The translations under genes and the position numbers were made by a program. DNA of 64,000 nucleotides from contig CM050651.1 in the NCBI GenBank assembly GCA_027574665.1, forward strand, positions 10,727,501-10,791,500. The letters run 5' to 3'. The stretch is from Rhynochetos jubatus. Lineage: Eukaryota > Chordata > Aves > Eurypygiformes > Rhynochetidae. Of the stretch, positions 25,651 through 39,312 are shown one piece after another. The number at the start of each line of letters is the position of its first letter. The first letter of the stretch is position 1. The notes below the pieces were generated by a model. It made no database searches. It saw only the letters and a program-made list of their open reading frames with translations, and was not told where the DNA came from.

Positions 25651-26080
25651 ATGGACTTCATTCACATTTATACTTGATAGCTTTGCATACAGTTCTCTTC
25701 CATAAATTCATCACTGTGGAAGTGAACCATTATTTCGCCTGTGAGGAACCACTTCACCTACTAGTCTCATTTGTAGCCCTGTAAGTTCTTGTAGTGGAAG
25801 AACCAATGAATACTCCTTGCCTTTTCACCCTCCTCTCTATTGCTACTCATGGTCTTCCCTCAGCCTCTTTTTCCAGGCTGAAGGGTAATGATGTACATAT
25901 TCACGTGAGTTAAAAGCTGTTCCATATGTTAGATCATCTCTGAATCCATCTCTGAATATTTTTCAAACTTAGATTATTTCTATGCAATCAGTGGACTAGA
26001 AGTGCATACAAAGTTCGAGAAGCAGACACACCGTAGATTTATACCATCATGTAGTAAGGTCCTCTGTTTTGCTTTTACTT
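25651..26080 (-). mobile_element. Very old CR1-like LINE remnant
   Basis: The plus strand follows, at low identity, the reverse complement of the old amniote CR1/L3-like consensus in the right order: TTCTCTTCCATAAATTCATC, CAGCCTCTTTTTCCAGGCTG, AAAGCTGTTCCATATGTTAG, then the diverged 'accagaactgcacacagtattc' block and CACCGTAGATTTATACCAT followed by CCTCTGTTTTGCTTT. There is no intact coding frame. I base this on several consecutive collinear blocks and not on one motif, and the exact subfamily is uncertain. Confidence 0.5.
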
Positions 26081-27323
26081 ATTTCATTATAGCTCCCCAC
26101 ATTTGATTTGCATAATTAAAATAAAGCAAAGCACTGATCTTCATAATGAGAAGGGTTAAGTGTTAGCGTGAATTCAAACACTTCTACTCACCCTAAACCT
26201 CTACATGGGACTGTCAACTCTGAATTAAAAGATATGACCATTATGTTCAGCATGAAGATCCCACTGCTAGTCTGCTGCATTGCTAAAAAGTCACCAAGCT
26301 AGAGCGCTGTCAAAAGTACAGTCCAGTTTACAGAAGAACTGGGCAGGAAAGTGCCTGTTATTTTTGATTTGAGATGGGAAAAGATGACATGGCATTAGAC
26401 TTCATCCAGCTGAAAACGTATCCATTAGGAAGCAGTGTATGAGATGCTCACAGAGTCATTTATGGGGTAATGTATTCCTTAAACAAAATATGTCTACGGT
26501 ATTTCCCATACAGACAACTACAAATTAATAAAGATTGCCTACATAAAAATCAAATTAGGTGTTTGGATACATTTTAAAAATAGTATTTGAGGCCATTTAA
26601 AACCTGTATCTTTACCTCCATTTTTTGGGGACAACTCTCTTTTCCCCAAATACCTAGGGTAAAGTGTGGTACAAAATATAGGGTTTACTGTCTTTCCTTT
26701 TCTGTTTTGTTTCGATCGTAGGGCTTGCCTGCTGCATAGTCCCTACAGTAACAGTTGTTGGCAAAAAGATGAAGTACAAAGCAAATTTTATTTTTGCATC
26801 CCTGCTTTTTCCCTTATATATGAATATTAGAGAGCATATGTTGAAGACATCATGAATTAGCTTTTAATTAGAACATCACATAATCACGAACGATGGATTA
26901 TCTGCTCATATTGCCCTGAAGTCCTAGAAAAGTTTTCCCAGACTATACTAAGTCCTGCACAGCACTGGCAGCCCTTCTACCACTGGCTGAGCTAGCTGAT
27001 GCACAGCTAAGCTCGGGAATGTCTGCATAGGCTTGAGTTAGTAGTAAAGACATACATTCAGAATCTGAATCACTAAGCTAGTTTTTAAGTACCTGCATGG
27101 CATTAATATACCCTGAGACAGGTGAGGAAAATAAATCAGGAAGCTTTGGGAGAATTCACTAGAAGGAAGTATTTCTGCAGGGACAATACACAGAGTGCAC
27201 TTCTTATACTTCATACTTAAGAGAGCACATATTAATAAGCATAATTTATTTGAAGAGAGTGAGGACTAACTGGTATTACCACAAGAAATGAAGTTTAGCT
27301 TGGCATTTATCAGAAGCATTATA

Positions 27324-27343
27324 CATCCATCCATCCATCCATC
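27324..27343. repeat. (CATC)5 microsatellite
   Basis: Five perfect CATC units, followed about 20 bp later by a short ATATATAT run. Confidence 0.95.
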
Positions 27344-28211
27344 TGTATATTCATACACTCACATATATATAGCACTGTGTGCCACTGAAAACTTACATGT
27401 ATTTTCTAATTAATTAAATATATACAAGATTAGTCATTTAGCCGTAGTTTCACAGAAAATGAAAGGCTCTCCAGTTGCCCTTTGTTACTAGCAGGAGATG
27501 CATCTGAGCTTCCCTAAGTTTTTACCAGTTCTCCTGCCAGAAGCACCACTACAAAGAGGCTTGAAGAGTCTGCATTCTTCTAAAACAGACTTGCAATGGG
27601 CAAAAGATTTGTGAAATGATATATCAGGATGCTGCAAAGACAAACCCCACCAGCTAGAACAACTCCACTCTTATTCCCTGAAAAGCCCACAGTAGTAGCA
27701 GAGAAGGACTGTAGGCTGAAAGGGACACGAAAGACAGCAGATGAAAAAATTGCATTGGGAAGTGAGAGTTGCCTTGTAAGAGACATGACAGCCTAATTTA
27801 GGTGCACTGAATCACGCTCTGGAGACCTATTCTCTTCGAATACATAGAACTGTCCTCTTGTCCCTCCACACATTCCTTTCATCACACTCTGTCTTCCACC
27901 CTGCCCCTTTTGCACATATGAGAGTCCTGGGAGACTGAAGTGCTAAAACAGGACTCAAAGCTGGAAGTCTGAAGTTTGACAGCTGAACACTAACCCCAGT
28001 GCCAAATGTCCTGAATGACCAAACAGCTGAAAAAGTTTGCTTTGTTTCCCAAAGAGCAGTGATGAATTCAACCCATACTCTATCAGTCTAATGGAAATTG
28101 GATTAAACAGACTTGGTCACGTGAGTCTTAGACTTTCAAATATCCAAATGGTCACACAGATGCTTTACTAAGGAGAAAACTGCCAAGGAAGAATAATCAG
28201 GAGAGAAAAGT

Positions 28212-28226
28212 TATATATATATATAT
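28212..28226. repeat. (TA)n microsatellite
   Basis: About seven perfect TA units. It is short and unremarkable. Confidence 0.9.
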
Positions 28227-31200
28227 GCATAAACATTTGTAATGTTAGCATTTAATTTTTTTTCCTCATGGAAGCACAGAAAGGACTGGATGTCAATAAT
28301 AATTCATATCCCTTATTCTTGTCTTTAAAATGTTAAACCATCAAATAGCAAAGAAATGGGTGTGAATATCTAGGTGATGAGAAAAAGATGTAGTCTTATT
28401 GAAGACAAAGGGTCTGCCAAGCTTTTAAAAATTAAATTTACAATCAAATTGCTTGGAGGACTGGCGCAAAAGTAAAAGTTTTAATAATACTGCTAAATGT
28501 AAAGTTCATTGGTTCTTTGAAAAATCTGCTTTTTGTTGTTTCAAAAATCAAGACAGTTATTTAGAATCAGATTTTGCCACCACATGATTTACAGCTTTTT
28601 ACAGAGGAAAAAAGCAACAAGTAAGTACTTAGCTATTACATAGCCTAATACATGGATAAAGAGCAAATGAAAGAACACTAAAGGCATCAGATTAAAGGCA
28701 AGCATGAAGCATGAATTTTGAAGAAAAAATCCTGTCTGACACAGTACTATTAGGACCTGAAAAATCAACCAGCCAAAGAAAAAAAATCCCACCTTCAGTT
28801 TTCAAAGAAAACGTAGCTAGTACCAACACTGCCTTTGGTCTTTTATTAGTTATCATCACTAATAGTTTTCTGTTGAAAAAATAAAATGAAAAAAAAAATT
28901 AATAAACTGTGCTTGGAGGTCAAGCCAGCAGCTTTAAGCCTTATGCCACCTCTCCACAAATATGAAGTGGCTTTAATCAGGGCAAGAATCTAAATGCAAG
29001 TATGTCTTGATTCCCCTCCATCTGAACTTCTATACAGAGAAAATGCACATGAAGAAAGGCCACAAATTCACCTCTATAGCACTTATTTTATTCTACCATG
29101 ACATGTCTGTCTTTGTGTTTTTAATGGAGAAATCAAAATGAACCCTTCACGTATGACTGGAGGCCTGAATCCTAGATAAAGAAAGAAATCTCTTCTTGGA
29201 TAAAAGCTTGTTTTGCTCTCCTATCAATCTAAATATCCTTTCCCTATCTTTTAAATCTCAGGCTAAATAGCACCTGTGTCTCCTCCTTATTTTGTCTGCT
29301 TTGAAAACTGTCTACTTTTTCCTGACATAAAGCAAAGCTTCTGATTTGAAGATGAAGTGTCTTTCAACTCAAGCAATCCAGAAGTGAATTATCTCCCTGT
29401 GCACCTTTTGGCACCCCAAACAATCTGACATTCTTGGGTTTAATGGGATTCTTCACTTTGTCCTGTATTTGTCACAGAGCAAGTTATTCTTCTAACCAAA
29501 GATATTATCCCATTTACTGTGCCCCAACTTTTGTTTTTCACAGCTGCAGATTTCGCTTTACCAGAATTAGCTCTCTCCTGTTCTTTTATCAGAGCGGTCA
29601 TCACATATTATTGTCTGTAGCCACAGGCAAAAAGCTCTGATTTCTTGTGATGATTTCATAATAATGAAACGGATCCTGCTGAGAAACACATCAGAAGTAG
29701 ATGTTTTGAAGACCTCATATTTCTAACCTGTAGGAGATCCGGTTCAATATTTCTCTATAATTACTGTAATCTATATAAAATCACACATAAAACGCAATGG
29801 TAAAACAGAACACCAAAAAAAGAAAGATTTAAATTTGAAACAGTGCCTGGCCTGGGTAAGCAACTGTTCCCATACTAGCCCAATTAGGCAGCTCTAACAG
29901 TAAATGAGATTTTTGAGGGGCAGAAGGAAAAGCTGAAGTTCACAGTAAAGTGTAGGATTTTTTCCGAAAAATCAAGCTTGAGGAAAGGAATTTCTCTTCA
30001 GTTACCTACTTATTCTTCATTCATTTACTCAGTGTTTTTGCTGCTATTATTACACAGAATTCCAAGAATGACTGAGATTTTGACAACTCTTTAATGATAA
30101 TCCTCTGCAAGAAAAGAGAGAGTAATTTCTGACCCTTACCATAATCACCATCTTCGATGGACTAGCTTTCTCTCAGTTTCATGAAAGGATAAGAGGTGTG
30201 TTAGAGGTCATACAGCTCCTTGAAACTTATGCTGAGGTCAGTATCACCATTTGAAAATTTACCCTCAAAAACACTTCAGCAGTATTTCAAAGGACAGCAA
30301 AACTTTAGAGGGGATGATGATTTATGCTTTCCTGAAATGGTGTCACAGATATGTACCTTCCCTTAAACCCAAGTGAGAAATTCTCTAATCTAAACCATAA
30401 TCTAAAACAGTTACTCTGAGATTATGTTTTTCCCAGGAATATCTCATGTATCTAATTCTGTATTTTTCTCTACTATCTCTTAAACTCCATGTACCTCTGC
30501 CTCCCTAGTTCTTCTAACTGTGTTAATTATACATAGAGAAAAGCCATTACAATGTTCTTTTTGTGCAAAATCATTCTTATGTTCAAAATCTAAAGGTAAT
30601 TACATTTGACAATTTCATTTGCTTTAGTATAATCATGGAAATTGAGTCATGAATTTAGGTTTTAATAGTTCCTTTCTCCTCATTCGAGCTACAAACATCC
30701 TAAGAAGAACCCCTATATTTGCTCTAATTTTGTACTGAAGACAACGTTGGGTATCCTTCACTACTTTTCTTCCTATTTCCTTCTACTGGAGGAAACTAAT
30801 CTTCAATCACCTTGTGCTGTTTTACAACCCCATTCAGCTACTAAAAGGTGTGTCTTGGTCTACAGCTTCCCTTCTGTGAACTTCATCCACTTTCTATAAT
30901 CAACAAGAGCTACACACTTACTACTAATATTTTTAGCTTACTTCACTGCTCTGGAAGAAGAAGAGGGAATGTTACATCTTATTTAGATGAAATGTAACTT
31001 TGGCCAGGCAGTGACTCAAAATACACAAGTGAAATGAAAATATCACAAACCTTGAAGAGAGCAATACTATTTTTGACCTAAACCTGCACATTCCCCGCTG
31101 TGTTTAGTAGCAGCAAAAGCCTCTTTTGCAAAAACATGACATGTACTCCAGCAAGCACCATTTCCAGCCAATGCTTTCATACATCTCAATTTAGGAACCT

Positions 31201-34200
31201 AAACTTTGCGAGTTATACTTAAGAAGCCAAAGAAAAGAAATAAATCATTTCAGTAAATACAGAGTTAATATTCATCTATTTCTCGCTTAAACTGAAAAAT
31301 TGTTGGCAAGGTGATGCCTCAACTCCCCTTGGCAAGCACTTCCCTTTGTTTTAAATGAAGGAGTTCTCACTTGCAAAGAAACTTGCCAAACCTTGGTGGG
31401 AACTCCTGTTCATTCCTCCATTATCAGAACTTTGGAGAAGCGCTGTTTTGAGTTTCTGCAACTCTTATAGGAGAACTGCAATGGTATTGCTAAGTTACAC
31501 ACTTAAAATGAATCTGAAATAGGAGCGCTTTGTTAACCACTGGCAGAGAAAAGAACCTATACGGACAAATTGCAGGGCTGTTTCTCTTAATTAAATATAC
31601 CTTTTGAAGTAATCAGCCTCCAAAGTAGGAAATACTCATTGGTACTCATGTCAAAACAACTAGCAATAACAGTCTGTATTTCTACAGCATCTTCTAACTG
31701 GAAGTGGTTAACTGACTAGGCTAATTAAAATACTAATTAACAATGTTTCATATAATCCAAGGGGTGATGGATATTTTGTCTTCTCATTATATATACAAGA
31801 TTTCATGCTAGTGTTTTTTACCTACATAAAATTTTCCTCTGTTTTCTTTTCAGAAAACATTCAAATATCGCTCCCAATAAACAACTGAAAAAAAAAAAAG
31901 AAAGAAAACTCCTGGGTTTTTGTCATCTAAGTCTTTCTTCTTCAGATACTTCTCTAGCATGCAGGAATTAGCATTTGTAAGCACATTAAAAACACAACCT
32001 GGCCACTAGCCCCCTGAAAAATCTCCTCTCTTCATCCTCCCTCACTGTGCTGTGATGAGCTCCTTAAAGGGAGACCCTCACAGTGAACAACCACCCCGTG
32101 AGTCCCCTCAGCAGGATTTCTGTGTCGGATAAGGACAGGACTGACCCAGGTGAAAACAGAGATTAGAGCTCTGGCCTGGATGCTACCCTTGAGCTGAGCC
32201 AAGTACGTTTGACTGAAAGTACTGTCAGCTGCAGGAGGGAGATGTAGGTTCAGAGGCAGCTGGAGGGTTAAAGGCAAGAAGTAAGTAACTTTGCAGTAGG
32301 GATATGTGAATCACAGCAGAAAGTACCAAGTATCTTAAATACCAGACCTGGCTATGGAGCTGCCGTTTTGGATGTGAAGACCTGATCTGCGTGGGCCATG
32401 GCCAACAAGCCTGCGCCTGCGTGGAAGATGAAGGACTGAGAAACTAGGAGTTGCCTTTGATTACAACATAAGTAAGGCAACTCAACATTATTTTGGTTCA
32501 GCAAAGACAGCAATGTACATTTCAAAGATGAAGGCATTACAGCAGTACTACAAAACATAAAAGATGGATTTTCTTAAAGGCAACCAACTGCTATGACAAC
32601 AACAACTCTTAGCAGATAAGCTCTGGGTATCCTTTGGTGCTGCCGGGATGCCACCTTCATGGAAGAAAACAACTTGAACAGTGGATCAAAGCAGTTTTCA
32701 AGAACACTTCTGGTTTCACGCTATTTTCATTTATTACTCTTTCATTTGCAGACACATGTTAAAGCCCATGTGTAATGCTACTCATAAAGGACACCATTGT
32801 TGGCTCACAATACCTTCTGTAGTTACTTGACAAGCCAGGGATTTTACATATAACACCGCATTAACTCAACAGACATTTTCCTTGTCTACGTCTACCGTAA
32901 GAGTTTGTACAACTACACCGTTTTTTCCAATATGGTAAATGCTAATGGTTTGGTAGCAATTACCTTAACAGATAATAAAGACAATTCCGTGAGGAATTAA
33001 AGCAAAATGAAACCAAATATATGCTTCAGTTAATTAAGAACATCTTAATTATGCTCATTTTACTTGGGAAAAAAAAAGGTACCAAATAAAATTAAGTTCT
33101 TATATAAAAGATACGAAGGACAACTGATACACATTCAATTAAATTTCATATTAGAATAGGCTACTTTATACACCAAGCCTAAATCCACTGAACAATTTAA
33201 TCAGTTAATTTATAAAGTCATTAAATGCAATAAAAACAGTGGCTTACACAGTCACGAAATCAAGACTGCCTACACCATTAAACTCCACATATATTTCCAG
33301 TCTAACAGATAATTATACACATTACCAAAACAACAAAAGATGAGCAAGAGCGTTACAACGTATTTGTCTAGTATTAACCTGACATTTTTACTATAGCTCA
33401 TTAATGATTGATTTCTCCACTTAAAGTAGTTATTTCATTGAATTAACACAAAAAAACCTGCAGGTATACATATAGCCTAGAGACAAGCAGGTTGCTTCTC
33501 ACGGCAGTGAGCAGCTTCCTGAACCACAGACCATTACCACCATGGACCACGAACCGTACGGTTTACCGAAGTTACTACAGCTCTCTACGGCTCCTGAGAC
33601 CAGTGACCGAAAATCTTTGGCACAGCAGAAACCAACTTCCTCTTAGCTTAAGAATTCCAGTTAGTCATACCAGCACATGGTTTTCCTTGCATTTCTAGCA
33701 ACACTGTAATAGCTGCTCTCCAGGGATGAGGCTGGTTAGCGGTCGCATGACTCCAACTGCCAGAGATTAAATGTTTTTGCGCTGCCATTCTATTCATTTT
33801 GCTGAGGCCAGCCATGAAAGTGATGCTGAAAGCCCCCCCCAGCTTATACTGCCTTTTAGCAGTTAAAATAAATGAGGTAACTTGAGTCTTTTATGAAAAA
33901 GCAGAGTCCAAAGAAAGTTTTGTAGATCCTAATTTGCATAATTAAGTGTAAAAAATCTCAGCCATTTCCCCTATGAGCCTTGATAGTCCAGTGAGTTGGC
34001 AGGAAATTACAAGCCTTGTTGGAGAAGAGGGTTAGATTTTTCTGTGGAGGTTTCCGAGCAGGCTGCTGCTGAGGGACACCATAAAAGCTAAAACCTTGGG
34101 CTCAGGACTGGAAGCAATTTTGAAGCAACCGGTGCTTGCATGGTTGATGGGAGCTGAAAAACCATGATCCTGGAAAAGCGCTCTTGATATTTGCTGACAG

Positions 34201-37200
34201 AAGGAACTTTTGCTGATAAATGTGATTTATTATTACTTCGAGTGAGTTCTGGCTGAATTCTTTCATGTCAACAAGCATCAAAAGATTCTCCACCAGCAAA
34301 CAAGGGTTGTCATCAGAGCTAACTGCCAAGAGCAGGAAGCAGGCTAAGCTTCCAGCCCAACTACCTCAGCCTATTAGTCCTCAGAGTAGGCAGGCAGTCT
34401 GAACTGCCGTGTTCAGGCTCACCTCTAATAATAAAGGGCTTTAGCAGAAACCGGAGAAGTCTGCAGCACGATGGAGAAAAGCATCTCGAAACTGGGACCA
34501 CCCAACCATCAGATCAAACTCCTACTCCAAGGCCTGGAGGCTCATTCTAGCAGCTAACACTTTAAAGCTAAAGCCTTTGTGAATTAACCTTTTCACACAC
34601 GGCTGAGACTACAGGATTGCATGAGCATCATTTCTCTGATTATCTGCTATAGAGCCTAAGAAAATGTATTTCGTGATGGTCTGAACAGTAGCAGCATTTT
34701 TTCCAAGGGTCCCAAACTTGGATGAACAGAGGTTTTGTCAGAAAAAGATGGTATCAACTTCACACTTTCACAAGTCAAATGTAAATTAATGCACTGAAAA
34801 TCTGACTACATGCCACTTCAAATCACAGAGGCATATGCACGCATGTGTGCAAGCACACAGGACAGGATCCTTTTGTAGACAGAGATATGTTTTTCAAGTC
34901 TGAGGTAAATAAAAACATTATAAAACCTTTTTCCATAGAATGACCATTACTAATATAACAGTTACAACAGCTAGAAAGAGTATTACTGAATTGAAAGAGA
35001 CTACACTGCCCGTTCTGATACTTTCTTTACAGGAAGAAATATAGCCTGCTGTACTTTGCTGTAAAACCTAAATTCTTTCTTGACCAAGTAAATATTGATT
35101 TTTTGGAAGTCTGATTATCAGTAGATGAAAAAGACCCACACTGTGGATGATTCACCTTCTCAAAGATGCATCACTTGTCCAAAAGAATTATATTGATTAT
35201 TCTGCATCATTGCCTGTAGTTCCTAGATTTGTGGTAGGGCTAGCAGAGAATTACAGTACTGTTTTAAAGAAACAGACTAAGCAAATATGTGTACTTCTAA
35301 CCTGAATGCCCACCCTTGAAGCATCACGCATTCCAACTCTGCTACCCACAGCAGCTGACCTTTCAGTTTGCTTTCTCAGTCCCTAAAAGGAGAGTGGACA
35401 GCATACATTGCCCACTGCCCAGTGATTAACCTAGAAATAGTTTTTTAGTTCCACTAAATAATTAGTTATTTTACATAAGAAGTCCCATGGTTAAAACTGT
35501 AAACCACTTCTAGAAAATGTCCTACATGGCTTAGCAGTCTAGCAGAAAGCGCTGCAAGCCTAGTGCAACACTTTGTGCCAGCAGAAGCTACTTACTAATT
35601 TCTTTTGTTGAAGGAAACTTCTAATTTGTGATTTTTTATTCAAAGCTAATTGCAAAGCTGTACACATTCTGTAAGGTTTGCCTATATGTAGTGGAATTTT
35701 AAGTTTTACGTGGGGTCACATTCTCCTAATTTCCACTGGGGTTATTTACTTTGTTTAGTTGTTTGTTTGTTTTAGCCTGACTAATGCAACAACAAACACT
35801 GATTCAGGTAATGATTTAAAACCATCATTAGGAAGTACTCAACAGATCCTGGTTCTCAGTTTTCACTTTCAATATGTAAGAAGCTTTATTTGGAAAATGA
35901 AATAAGCTTGAATCAAACTGATAGAAGCTCCATGAATTTCAAACTTTATTATACAGCACAATGATAAGGAACAAAATTACTTTCTGTTGACTATATCATT
36001 AGTTCTCATTATGCAGTTCTATCATACATAAATGGAAAAATCTTCTTTAATCCTTACTAAGTAAGACAAAGACACTGAGTGAACTATTTTAAGTTTAGGT
36101 CTTCTTATCAGAAGACTTCATGTTAGAGGCATGCATAGCTTTAATATCAAAGAACCTCTCTGTGAAAGGATACTTATATATTAAATTAGATTATTTCATA
36201 CCCAGAATTCAACATCACCAGGAATCTTTTAGGAAACTAAATTCCCAAATGTCTAATAAAATATGAAAGCAAATGTGATTCTAACCTAACGTCATAGAAC
36301 AAAGCCAGACTGCTATTATCTGACATATTCACTCCTATATCAGTTCCATATCTCTGACTGTGAATTAGGTTGGCTTTACACTGCGAGCAACACTAGGTTT
36401 TGGGTTTTTCCCTCAGTTGAGTGAGCTATTTCACACTAACACCATAAACTCAGTCAAGAAGCAAACACATCCAGCCCACGGTAAGGTTAGACTCTACAGC
36501 TGAATATTTTTTTTTCAGTTCTAGCCAGCTGAAGTGGCTCAGCAGAGTCCAACGGTGTCCGGATCCAGAACAAGGAAAAGAGTAGGCCTGTGGACTGGGA
36601 GCAGAAAGCCTCCTTTCAGTGGTAGTGAATAATGCAATTGCCTCAGCCACAACACAGAATTTTACCCAAGGACAAAATACCAAGTCAGCTTTATCTGAGC
36701 TCACTGGAACCATGTACATTTACACTGGCTGAAGATTTATCTTCATAAATTCAAACTTCTAAGAGCGTAAAAAACTCAAGGGCATATACTGTGACAGGAA
36801 GCCTTGCCTCTTCTGTTCCTCAGAAACGTCATGCCTCTTTGCTCAAGAACAGCTTTTGTCAACAGCTACATGCACTGTTCAATAATCAAACGATTCTGAA
36901 AAGGTTGTCAAAAAAGAACTCTCCTGCACAGGATGCTGGTAAAGATCTGATTTTTACACAGCTATCATATTTTCCTTTTACCTAAAGCTTGCTACTTCAC
37001 CTTTATGAGAAGCAAGGGAACACTGTTGATGCTGTAGGAAACAACTAGCATTTAAATACAGGGAAACACATAGTTTCTTCTCGTCTTAAACTGTAAAACA
37101 GTGGTTTAGGTGCTAGCTGAAAACCTGGCTTTGAATTGTTCAGGTCAGCAATTCTATAAAGGTAATTTATTTTAAATATAGATAAGTATTCTTAAGTCAT

Positions 37201-39312
37201 TTTAGTCCACTGAACCCCACATTGGGTTGGAGGAACTCATTCACACAGACACTAACCCTGTAAGTTACGTGTAGCCTCCAGCTACAAACACGGCAGCAGA
37301 GGGAACAAATACTTACGCTTCCACCAAGACAGTACTTCCACTCCCCTCCCTCCCCTGCTATTCTACCTTCCTTTCTCTTGCTCCTTGACCCTACTCTAGG
37401 TGATCCCATCCTACTCCTACAGCCCATGTCCTTCTCCTTATACTAACAGTTTTGAGTCTGTCAAATCCCTCGCTCTGTTCGTTCAATTTGCCAAGCCTGC
37501 AGGAAAAAAGTCCCAGGAAAATTACTTTTTTACCCTGCCGTTATTTTGGCTTCCTGCCAGCTTAGTGTGTTGGCCAGGCTCACAAAGGGTTGTGCTAAAT
37601 GGCAAAGCTTGTCTAATGGGAAAGCCCACAGCAAGCGGACGTTAACTGAGGGGGGTGCGTGTGTGCGTGCAGATAGAAAGCAAGCAGTGCTGGAACGTTT
37701 CTTTTGGCAAAAGTGAAGTATAAATGGGCTTGGAGATATAGTCAGTCCATACTTTGAGGCAAGCAGAGATTAGCCGTCTTGTTTGGATCAGTCTACAGCA
37801 GAGCCAGGCATTAATCATTTGGCCTTGGCTGCTAAGTTTGTATTTTAGCCATAGAAAGTCTTCTCTGCCCAGTGATTGTGTGTGCTACGTTTGCCCTTTA
37901 CCATGTGATCAAAAGACAAGGACACGCACATCCATCTTGCATGAGGAAACGGCAACAATGAATACTTCTTGCACTTTTCAGCACAGGGTTTTCTTCAACC
38001 AAGCATTCACCAGTCTCAAGGCCAGTGTAACGACTCCAGTAAATATTAGGAAGGTTAAAAAAAAAAGCACAATTCTATTGGTTTCTACAGAACATGATCC
38101 AAAATCACTCCTCAAGCATGCACAGAAGGCACACCGTGTAAAATAATGCTGTTAAAAATGAGAAAGCATAGTGAATAATGGATGTAACCATTTCTGAGTG
38201 GTTACAAGCAGGCAGGCTCAGTGCAAGGCTATTTATAACCTTACACAGATACAAAAGCAGTCTGACTTTGCTGCCCCTTGTATTCTGCTACCCTGTGTGG
38301 CTGCCTCAGCTGCACGTTTGTCTCCCTCCGTTTCCAGGACCTCCTGCGTGGACAGGCTGATTGAATAGCTCCCTGCAGCTCTGACCTACTATCCTGCCTT
38401 GGAATCGACAATTGGATGTTAACTGTGACAAGACATCATTACAGAAGACTCTTCACAGCCTTGAAGGCCGAGGGTCTGTCCTCACTGCAGTCTAGATCTT
38501 AACCCTCTGATGCATTGAAAGGCATGGGCTCAGACAGTGTTCATCGGGGAAATTCCACTGACAACACCGGTGTTCCCTAACACATCCTGAGCCAGGGTGC
38601 ACACAGACCATACTCGGAGATTGCCTGAAGAATCTCTTCAGTTTTGGACAACTGAAAAGTGAAAATTCCAGGTTCTTTTCCAGATTATTTTTTCTGTTTC
38701 TCTTAATTGCTTTTTACAGTTATCTGCTACAGCCCTCTTAACTGGCCAGAGGCGGCTTTAACTCTTTCTACCTATCTGCCATCTGTTTGCATACCAGTGA
38801 AAGGGAAGCTACAATGACTAACCATTCAACTCCTTGCGTCTAGGTTTGGGTTATTATTGCACATAAAATACAAGGATAGACTTTCTAATAAATAGAAAGG
38901 TATAATTCTCTTTCCCATTTGCAGTTAGGCATGCATAAGTGATATTTAGATACAGTAATTCTCTGGGACAAGACTCTAATTTGCTGTATGTGTATGTTGC
39001 AAAACAGGTCAGGGACCTCTCAGAGAGCCGGCCAGGGCTCCCAGGCCTTCTGACCAACCCCTGATGCTAATGAAGTGGATGGCAATGGTCTGTCACACGG
39101 AGGAGTACAGGCAGCACAGCATAAGACATTTGAGACTGTTCCCTGCTGCTCTCCCAAGGCTACAACAAGGATAATAAAGAGATGTGGAAAGGTTCAATAC
39201 CACTGAAAACTTCTCGTCAGACACTAATGCATCTAAAGAATAAAAGCAGGCCAGAGAAATAAGGTTTTAACATTAATGACATTTTTTATTCCAGCTTTCT
39301 ATGCTATACCAA

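Larger units (their letters stand above)
26081..39312. other. Long unique non-coding stretch
   Basis: More than 13 kb without a recognised gene or interspersed repeat. It contains a (CATC)5 microsatellite (27324-27343), a short TA run (28212-28226), a TTAATTAA-type hairpin (33031-33051) and a 12-bp CpG-containing palindrome (33552-33563). Open frames at 34102-34329 (minus) and 37754-38146 (plus) have no motifs I recognise. The absence of old repeats over this length could reflect an old, constrained or deep-intronic region. Confidence 0.55.

Noticed and set aside
37754..38146. A 130-codon plus-strand frame
   Set aside because: No recognised motif, no splice signals at the edges, and within the length expected by chance.
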